Below are positions 55,476-64,000 of a DNA stretch of 64,000 nucleotides, piece by piece. Both the position numbers and the translations under genes were made by a program. The notes beneath the pieces are model-generated. The model saw nothing but the letters and a program-made list of their open reading frames with translations. It had not been told where the DNA came from and did not search any database. Source of the stretch: Hemileia vastatrix (Eukaryota; Basidiomycota; Pucciniomycetes; Pucciniales; Zaghouaniaceae); contig JASXTE010000001.1 in the NCBI GenBank assembly GCA_030280995.1, forward strand, positions 29,544,606-29,608,605, written 5' to 3'. The first letter of the stretch is position 1. Every line of letters begins with the position of its first letter.

Positions 55476-58400
55476 ATGAGTGCTCCCCAGGATAGTGTAA
55501 GTGAACAGCCTGCTTATAATACCAGGTCTAAAGCTAATAAAAACTTTCCAGGACATCACCATGGAGGGACAACAGTACCCCCAGCCAGAAAGCATGAGTA
55601 TAGAGGAAAAGGACGCCCTCTTAAAAAAGATAACTATCAAAAAGACGTCTCCTCCTCTTCAGGATCAACTGTCCCACCTGGCCAAACAGGTTCTGAAGCT
55701 AGAGGAATCAAAATCTCTCATGTTCAAAGAGGTAGAGCAGTTGCAAAACAATTGCAAGGTAGGATTTCAGCAGATGAATCAGGCAATGGCAGAATTAAAG
55801 GGAGGCCAGCCCAATCAATCAAATCAGCAACCCCCTACCCAAGGAGGGTCCACTCACTCCCAGGAGAAAATCCTGGTAGACAAATGGAAATGGGACTGGT
55901 TTCACCAACAGTGGACAAGCCACAGTTGCAACAGGGATCCGCCCCCTCATCTGACTTCCTCAGCTCACCCTTACAAGGGAAAAAAGCGCCAAAAATCAGG
56001 ACTGGCAACCATCCCTTGGTAAGTAACTTACCCTCTCAGATTAGACATAATGCTGATAATTACAATATAGGTAATTCTATTGATGTTAAATCTGTACAAC
56101 AAATAGAGGAGGATTTAAGAAATTTAGGTTTTAGAGTAGATACACCTGACTTGTCTTTTGTCCATAATAACAGTACTATATACAATGATAATACAGTTAA
56201 TCCTCAGTTGCAACCACCTACTAGTGAGATGAGAAGTTCACAGGAGAGTGAGAGAATTGAAAAGGAGTACATGGAATATTTTAACAATAATCCAACTGTC
56301 CATAGAATTGTTTCAGCATTGTGGAATAGAATGACTGATTGTGAGGAACAGACAGTTAAGCTCACTAGTGATACAATTTCATCCTTAACATTGAACATTT
56401 CTCAATTAGCAACACGTAATAAAGAATTAGAGAAAGAACATTTGTCTCTAACTCTTAAATATGATTCATTGAGTAATAAATATAATGACCTTTCAAACAA
56501 ATTTTGTGAGTTAGAAAAATTATATGAAACACACTTATTAAAAACTGAATCAAGAACAAAGTTATCTTTTGCCCAGACAAATCAAAGTGTCTCTGAGTTG
56601 CTACAAAGATTAACTAAAGTTGAGATTGAAACTGCCAATCTACTAATGAACCAGGATAATCATAAGTATAATCAATATAATAATAATCCTTTCATTGGCA
56701 AAAGTGAATCTCATTCCTTCCCTGTACCACCACAATTAAAACCATCTGGTGGTAGTGTCAAATCTGAAAATGTAAGTCACAAATCCGTGCAGGAAGAAAT
56801 ACAAGACCATTTATCAAAAGTGAATGAGTTGTTGAATTTACCTAAGATTAGTGAGATAAAATCCAATCAGAAGAACTGGCCTAAGATAGATCAGTACCCA
56901 ACTTATGATGGGGAAGCCAGCTCTGATTGGCAACATTTTATTCAAAGAATTGACAACTTGAAATTCTCATATAAGTTACCAGATGAAGAGATAACATCAA
57001 AATTAATTTCTTTATTTAAGGATGTTGCTTTATTATGGTTTGAAGCTGTCTTAAGTGAGGGTAGAGACTACTCTTGGGCTGAATGGAAACAACTTATTGA
57101 AAAACAATTTGGAGGTTCTAAATTCAGGCTTACTCAGCAAAGACTGTATGAGAAGACTAGGTATAATCCGTTGAATGGTGACAAACCTATGGTATTTTTA
57201 ATGAATTTAAACAAAATATTAAAAGCCATTGAGCCTCATATGGATTTTAACTTATGGAAAGATAAGATAATATACAAATTACCTATATCTGTCAGAGACA
57301 TTGTTGTAGCTAGAACATTAAATGTTACTGAATATTCTGACTTTATTAATATTTGCAATGAAATATTATTAAACCATAAGTATGAATCAAGGTATTCCAC
57401 TTATAAGCAAAATGTTGAACCTGTAAAAACTCAGAATTCAAAAACACTTCAGGAGAAGCAGAAAAAACCTACTGCACCTGTAGTACCTAAAAAGTATGAA
57501 ACAAATACTTGTTATAAGTGTAACAAACCTTGGGTCAAAGGTCACAAATGTGAGAAAAACATAAATATTGTTGAAAATCAACGTGAATCTGAAACTGAAA
57601 CTGAAAAAAGTAAAGAATCAAGTGATTATGACAGCAATATCTCATATAGTGATGAAAATGAAGTCTGTATGTTGGAAGATGATTTTTCCATCTTTGAAAA
57701 TCCAATATTAAATATGGACTCAAATGAATCTTTAATGAATTTTGAGGATGCTGAAATCATTAAGGATATACAAGCTGATAACTTTAGAATGACACCTATC
57801 ACGGTTCCAGCTATCATTTCTGGTGAAAATGTTAATATAGTATTGGACACAGGAGCTGCTGGTTCAGTTGTTTCCACTAATACATTACAGAAAATTGATA
57901 GTGAATATAAGTTTAAGCTTGAACCACTTCAGAATAAAAATTGGAGAGGTTTTGGATCAGTACTACACCCCATTGGTAAATACAAAGCTGCTGTTTTCTT
58001 TAAACACCAACATGGTTATGTAAGGGTAACTTGTGACTTTGTAGTAATGGATAATACAAATTGTAGTAACTGTTTTATCATTGGAAATGATATTCTGACT
58101 AAATTTGGTGTAAAATTAGACCCTGCTAATAACAATTTTACAATTGGCATGAATGGTAAAAGGAAATTTAAAATAAATTCTTTTAACACTGTCTTACACA
58201 TTGAGTCAGTAACAAATTCCCCGTCTAAAGGAAGAGAATCCAATGAGTTGGAACTTCTGGAAACAGAAATTTCAAAAGCATCATTTGGCACTCAGATAAG
58301 TGAAACTGAGAAAGATAATATTTTGGAATTAATTAAAGCTTTTCCAATGGCTTTTGCACATGGTACAAATGAACTTGGCCTTGTAAAAGAACATGAAATG

Positions 58401-61342
58401 AAAATTAGTTTAACCTGTGATATGGATAATATTCCTGCTAGTCTTAAAAAGAAACCATACCCTGCTTCACCAATGAAGAGGAAAGACATAGAGGATAATA
58501 TTAAGATGTTATTAAAAATGAACATTCTTGAGAAGGTTGAAACTACACCAAAATATTGTGTAATATCACCAGTGCTGATTTCTTATGAACAAGATAAAGC
58601 AAGACTGTGCGGTGATTATAGAGCATTAAATACATTTACAGTAGATGATATTTATCCCTTGCCAAGGATTGCCTCTATACATGCTACCCTTAAAGGTGCT
58701 AAATATATAAGTTGCCTAGATGGAAATAAAGGGTACCATCAAATTCCTGTTGAAAAGAATTCACAGAACTTTTTGTTGATAACAACACACATGGGAATTT
58801 ATAAGTATGTCAGAATGCCATTTGGACCAAAGAATGCTCCATCAGTATTTCAAAAGTTAATGGATATAACATTCCATAATGAAAGATTGAGGGATGGTTA
58901 ATGGTATACATTGATGACATCATAGTGTTCTCTAAAAATTTTGATGAACACTTAATCCATTTAAGGAAAGTATTTCAGAAAATGGATGAAATAAAAATGA
59001 CCCTTGCATTGAAAAAATGTAAATTTGGGTTTGAATCTTTAAAAGTGCTTGGTCATATTGTATCTGGCTTACAAATATGTGTAGACCAAAATAAAGTGGC
59101 TGCAATAAAGAATATTGGCATTCCTCAAAATGTGAAGGATGTACAATCTTTTCTTGGAATGTGTGGTTATTATAGACAATATATAAAAAACTACCAATCA
59201 ATTGCTGCACCATTGACCACACTGATAAAGAAATCAGAAGCTTTCATTTGGAATAATGAAAGACAACAAGCTTTTAATAAGTTGAAAGAATGTTTAATGA
59301 CAGCTCCTATCTTGGGATTACCAGATTTCCAATTACCTTTTGTATTATAGACAGATGCAAGTTTTATTGGACTGGGTGCTGCTTTGCATCAAAAACAACT
59401 TATTGAAGGTAAAATGTCAGAAGTAGTAATCTGCTATATTTCACGTACTCTGAGAAGTGGTGAATTGAAATATGGTGCTACTCAACTTGAATGTTTGGCA
59501 GTAGTATGGGCTCTTGAAAAGCTACATTATTACCTGGAAGACCAAAGATTTGAGTTAATAACTGACTGTAGTGCAGTTAAGTCACTCTTAAACATGAAAA
59601 CTCCTAATAGACACATGTTTAGATGGCAATTAGCTGTACAAGAATACAGAGGACGGATGACTATTACACATAGAGCAGGAACCTTGCACTCTAATGTAGA
59701 TCTGTTATCTAGAGTACCTCTGCCTAATAATGATGATAATCCTGCTTATGTTCCTGAGTCAGAGATTATTAACATTTATGGCATTTATATTGTAGATCTT
59801 GAGGATGAATTTATGCAATCAATTCTTGATAATTATAATTCAGATCCTGACTTAAGTAAATTAACTACAATATTAAATGATCCATCTAATGCTTCAATGA
59901 ATGTTTTAATAAAAACATTACCAATTAAGTATAAAGAGGCATTAGAAAAACAAAAATTTTCCATTGAGGATGGTTTTATATATTACAGGAAAAAATTAAG
60001 TAATGTGATTGTAATTCCCCCTTCAATGAAGGAGTTAATGTTAAGTATATGTCATGATGATATATTAGCAGGTCATTTTGACTACCATAAAACATTAACC
60101 AGAGTAAAAAACACAGCTTGGTGGATTAACATGTCTGAGGATGTTCAGAAATATGTTGAAACATGTGATTCTTGTCAAAAATCTAAAAGATTAACAGGAA
60201 AAAGAGCTGGTTTATTACAACAAATTGAGCAACCAAAAGCTCCATGGGAAATAGTTAACATGGACTTTGTAACAGGTTTGCCAGTAGCAGGGCATAAGAG
60301 TTATAACTCCTTCTGGGTAATTGTAGATAGATTTACAAAGATGTGTAAATTTATTCCTACCCACAAAGAGGTTTCTGCAAAGGACTTAGCTTTTATATGG
60401 TGGACACAAATGTTAAATACAGCATGTTTCCCCAAAGCAATAGTTTCTGACAGAGATCCTAAATTTACTTCTGAGTTCTGGACGTCACTTATGGATGTTT
60501 CAGGGTGTCAATTAAAACTTTCTACAGCACACCATCCACAAACTGATGGGCTAGCAGAAAGAATGATACAAACCTTAGAAGATATGATAAGAAGATACTG
60601 TGCTTTTGGTCTTAATTTTAAAGACAATGACAAATTCACGCATGATTGGGTAACCCTTATCCCAGGTTTAGAATTTGCATATAATAGTACAGTACATTCT
60701 GTCACTGGAAAAAAGCCATTTGAGTTATGGTTGGGTTATGTACCTAATACCCCTGCTAAAACTCTTAATAAGTTACCTAGATTGGATATTCATCCAGGTA
60801 CTAAATCTTTTCTTCAAATGCAGGAATTATGCAGAAAACATGCTCAAGAATGTATAAATAAGGCTTTTGAGTATGAAAAGAAAAGATGGGATAAAGCCCA
60901 TAAAGAACAAATGTTCAAAGAGGGTGATGAAGTCCTTATTTCAACGCTACATTTCAATTTAAATGGTAATGTTAAATTGAAGGATCCATTCATTGGACCA
61001 TTTGTAGTTAAAAAGATGGTTGGTAATAATGCTGTTGAGGTTATTCTATATGCACCTTATGATAGAAAACATCCAGTATTTCCTATTTCTCTTATAAAAC
61101 CATACCATTCTAATGATACTGCTCTCTTTCCAAGAAGATTAGGAAGGCATAAACAGCAACCTGAAGAAATAGTGGAAAAAGCAGAAATTGAAAAGATACT
61201 TAAAAAGAGACACCTTACTAAAGAAAAGGGAGTTGAGTATCTATTAAGATTTAAAAATAAATCAAGTGAATATGACCAGTGGATTCCAGAAAATGAAATC
61301 TCTGATCTTAAAAATCTCTTGAAAAAATTTAAATCTAAATAA
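55476..61342 (+). pseudogene. element C gag-pol, almost intact chromodomain Ty3/gypsy polyprotein
   Basis: One long frame (MSAPQDS...) encodes, in order: an N-terminal low-complexity part, a coiled coil, a second capsid-like part (DWQHFIQRIDNLKFSYKLPD), the knuckle CYKCNKPWVKGHKC near residue 680, and protease LDTGAAGSVV near 790. RT enters near 960, RNase H has LYTDASF, integrase has a HHCC finger (ICHDDILAGHF...CDSCQKSK) and D-D-E in MDFVTG, SDRDPKF and LAERMIQTLED, and a chromodomain (EIEKILKKRHL, YLLRFKN, QWIP) ends the protein. Only two lesions are seen: a one-base deletion near 58888, just before the VYIDD box, and TAG at 59348 in place of the Tyr of LYTDASF. Gag and pol share one frame. 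The element copies itself through RNA, and the chromodomain probably guides integration to chromatin marks. Confidence 0.92.
55594..56022 (+). CDS. overlapping +1-frame coiled-coil ORF in gag (element C copy)
   Basis: A 142-residue ORF in the +1 frame of gag, starting MSIEEKD and ending ..IPW with TAA inside a GTAAGTAA sequence. The protein is a Lys/Glu/Leu-rich helix (HLAKQVLKLEESKSL) with a Gln/Pro linker and a KWKWDWFHQQW motif. Against the element B copy, about 27 of 37 substitutions over the first 70 codons lie at third positions of this frame, which are first positions of the gag frame. Confidence 0.65.
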   Translation: MSIEEKDALLKKITIKKTSPPLQDQLSHLAKQVLKLEESKSLMFKEVEQLQNNCKVGFQQMNQAMAELKGGQPNQSNQQPPTQGGSTHSQEKILVDKWKWDWFHQQWTSHSCNRDPPPHLTSSAHPYKGKKRQKSGLATIPW

Positions 61343-61443
61343 TACTGTTCATTCAGTATATGTATTATAAAAAATTTTTTATTTTATTATTTCATTCCTT
61401 AAGATTAATTAAAATGTCTTAACATTTTTTTTATTGTTTTTTT

Positions 61444-61455
61444 GGGGTGAGGGAG
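61444..61455 (+). promoter_or_regulatory. polypurine tract of element C
   Basis: GGGGTGAGGGAG directly precedes the 3' LTR; near-identical GTGAGGGAG tracts precede the 3' LTRs of A (6711-6719) and B (62978-62986). This is the expected plus-strand primer site. Confidence 0.75.
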
Positions 61456-62622
61456 TGTCAGCCTAAATATCCTTAGGACTGAGTATTTCTTATGCTTAAA
61501 ATAAGATCACCTTAACTAGATTAAGCTTATATCTTAAAAATAAGGTTAAAATAATAATATATATTATTTTATTATATATATATATAATTATTATTCTATT
61601 ATATAATTTATAATAGTTTAAATAGCTTATCCATGGCCTAATAATACTTATTAAGGTGTTAATGGAGTCATAATATACTTATCTTAAGTGATATGAAGTA
61701 ATACATAAGCTTATATGTATACATAAATCTCATATTCAGTGAAATATGCAGTATATTATGTATATTTAGGTATATAAGTGGGTTTTAGCCCCTTAATAGC
61801 CTATAACCTTTGTTTTTCTGCTTATTTTAGGTCATATGGACGAAATCAGTGGATTCACAACGCCTACAGAAGCATAGACACCTATATCAGGCGCATACAC
61901 CCAGTTTGGACAACTAAAATTACTTCCTTGGATGGTTATTCACGGATTTATGGGTTGGAAAGATGTTTCTGGGTTAATGTGGATGCTTGGGGATGTTATT
62001 GGGGGCTTGGACATTTTATTTGTTTCTTTATATGCTTTTGGTTTCATTAAATCTCTTTTTGATCATTTATTTTACCTGTTTCTTTATGGTATCCGCTTTT
62101 ATCTGGGATTTCTATTTATGGTATGACTCTGTGTTATTATTAATAGTGATGGAGGGTCCTTACTGGAGGTCTGGGTGTTGAAACTTCTTGAAGTGGACGC
62201 CATGGGGAGGTGATGGGCCCTCACAGTGCTGTAATTGCCGGGGATAGCAGTGACATCATCTGGATTGAAGGTCTGTGCACTCCAGTGGATTTGGGTATAA
62301 GTAAGAAGGGATTTTGACGGTTTATTATCATCATTCAATTACTACACTTCAAACAAACATTACACTACAATTATTAACATTCAGAAATATATTATAAAGC
62401 CCTTATAAATTGATATTATCTTTATAAAAGCTATAACTATATTTTATTCTTCTATTTTCCACCACTAGCACGCATTTAAATCCAAGTATTGTGAGTTTAA
62501 TTTGAGTATAACTATTCTATTAGTCTTCCCCTGAGGTTTAATCACTAAATCATTTATTAATAAGTAGTAGGACCATAAAATAATACTATTATATCATACT
62601 TATATACTAGACTGTACTGACA
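61456..62622 (+). repeat. 3' LTR of element C
   Basis: 1,167 bp, the same length and ends as the 5' LTR (53799-54965). Confidence 0.95.
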
Positions 62623-62868
62623 AAACCATACCATTCTAATGATACTTCTCTATTTCCAAGAAGATCAGGAAGGCATAAAAAGCAACCTGAAGAAATAGTT
62701 GAAAAAGTAGAAATTGAAAAGATACTTAAAAAGAGACACCTTACAAAAGAAAAGGGAGTTGAGTATCTATTAAGATTTAAAAACAGATCAAGTGAATATG
62801 ACCAGTGGATTCCAGAAAATGAAATATCTGATCTTAAAAATCATATGAAAAAATTTAAATCCAAATAG
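62623..62868 (+). pseudogene. element B chromodomain (end of pol, after the C insertion)
   Basis: It starts with the right copy of the AAACC duplication and continues the B protein: YHSNDTSLFPRRSG, then EIEKILKKRHLTKEKGVEYL, QWIPENEISDL and a TAG at 62866. It completes the polyprotein cut at 53798. The segment itself has no stop. Confidence 0.9.
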
Positions 62869-62986
62869 TATTGTTTATTCAGTATATGTATAATAGAAAT
62901 TTTATAAATTAATTTTCTATTCACTCCTTACTTATTAATTAAAATGTCTTAACATTTCTTTTATTGTTTTTTTTTGGGTGAGGGAG

Positions 62987-64000
62987 TGTCAGCCTAGATA
63001 TCCCCAGGACTGAGTATTTCTTATGTTTAAAATAAGATAACTTTAATTACATTAAGCTTATATCTTAAAGATATGGTTAAAACACTTATATATATGGTTA
63101 AAATACATATATATATATAATTATTACACTATTATATGACTTATAGTAGTTTAAATAGCTTATCCATAGCCTAATAATACTTATTGAGGTGTTAATGGAG
63201 TCATAATATACTTATCTTAAGTGATATTAAGTAATTATAGACATACATAAGCTTATATGTATACATAAACCTCATATTCAGTGAAATATGTAGTTATATT
63301 ATGTATATTAAGGTCTATAAGTGGGTCTTAACCTCTTAATAGCCTATAACCCTTGTTTTTCTGCTTATTTTAGGTCATATGGACATATTCTGTGGACTCA
63401 CAATGCCTAAAAAAGTATATACACCTATTTCAGGCGCATATACCCAGTTTGGACAACTTAATCTTCTTCCTTGGATGGATTTTCACGGATTTATGGGATG
63501 GGAGATCATTACTGGGTTAATACGGATGCTTGGGGATGTTATTGGGGGCTTGGAAAGCTAATTTGGTTCCTTTATATGCTTTGGGTTTCATTATATTCTC
63601 TTTGGATGAGTTATTTTACCTGTTTCTTTATGGTATCCACTTTTATCTGTTTATTCTATTTATGGTATGGGTCTGTGGTATCATAAATTGTGATGGAGGG
63701 TCCTTACTGGAGGTCTGGGTGTTGAATCTGCTTGAAGTGGAAGCCATGGGGAGGTGATGGGCCTCACAGTGCTGTAATTTCTGGGGATAGCAGTGACATC
63801 ATCTGGATTGAAGATCTGTGCACTCCAGTGGATTTTGGTATAAGTAAGGGAGGTTTTGATGGGTTATTAGACATCACTTACTTACTACACTTCAATAAAA
63901 CCTTATAACACAATTATTTTCATATATTAATATATTATAAAGCATCTATAAATTGATATTATCTTTATATAAGCTATAAATGTATTTTATTGATCTATTT
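62987..64000 (+). repeat. 3' LTR of element B, cut by the window end
   Basis: It restarts TGTCAGCCTAGATATCC after the purine tract GGTGAGGGAG and follows the 5' LTR (46520-47697) to the window edge; about 160 bp remain outside. Confidence 0.92.

Noticed and set aside
55594..56022. Splicing of the +1 ORF at its terminal GTAAGT into the downstream gag frame
   Set aside because: The nearest acceptors I tried (after CTCTCAG, ATATAG, AAATAG and TTTTAG) give an immediate stop, so no spliced product is proposed.

Overview
The window looks like transposon-rich nuclear DNA of a basidiomycete, most likely a rust fungus (Pucciniales) with an AT-rich, expanded genome. The reasons are short GT-AG introns (58-101 bp) in the one clear housekeeping gene, chromodomain Ty3/gypsy elements, and two decayed copies of a Myb/SANT-like coiled-coil family that I associate with rust genomes. 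The species cannot be fixed from the sequence. No rRNA, tRNA or CRISPR was seen.

Layout. 1-2.0 kb: a degenerate minisatellite and a decayed Myb/SANT-like gene (minus). 2.07-7.9 kb: element A, a 5'-truncated, frameshifted chromovirus with its 3' LTR. 7.9-10 kb: AT-rich spacer with an (AT)n tract and a run of 21 G. 10.0-15.4 kb: the only gene island, holding a four-exon Ecdysoneless/SGT1 (ECD) gene and, 190 bp upstream on the same strand, an intact two-exon hAT-transposase-like gene that seems to lack one catalytic Asp. 16.7-18.5 kb: a Helitron protein fragment, half a MITE and a second Myb/SANT-like pseudogene.

18.5-46.5 kb is one old minus-strand Ty3/gypsy element ('host element') that has been cut open repeatedly. 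Its gag-protease lies at 44.3-46.2 kb and its reverse transcriptase survives as pieces at 32.0-32.3, 20.2-20.35 and 18.5-18.9 kb. The gaps are element E (32,313-44,286), element F (20,355-32,003) and a 1.27-kb solo-LTR-like insert (18,932-20,200). E and F belong to the same family; E is younger with long open pol frames, F is decayed. 46.5-64 kb is a second nest: element C (53,799-62,622; 1,167-bp LTRs; perfect 5-bp duplication AAACC) sits inside the pol gene of its relative element B, whose 3' LTR runs off the window.

Three features are not explained by standard LTR-element anatomy. (1) E and F each carry, between integrase and 3' LTR and antisense to pol, a tandem pair of two-exon genes with a Zn(II)2Cys6-like cysteine array; both copies in E splice into intact frames. 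(2) E (20 copies) and F (2 copies) carry a short hairpin motif, always on the plus strand, whose four-base stem occurs in four different self-complementary versions behind a constant AGTTTA leader. (3) In B and C a coiled-coil ORF lies inside gag in the +1 frame, and the substitutions between the two elements fall mainly in third positions of that +1 frame, so the overlapping frame appears to be under selection.

The genes do not form a pathway. The retroelements supply their own capsid, protease, reverse transcriptase/RNase H and integrase to varying completeness. C is nearly intact (one frameshift, one nonsense codon), while E lacks any visible protease or gag zinc knuckle.
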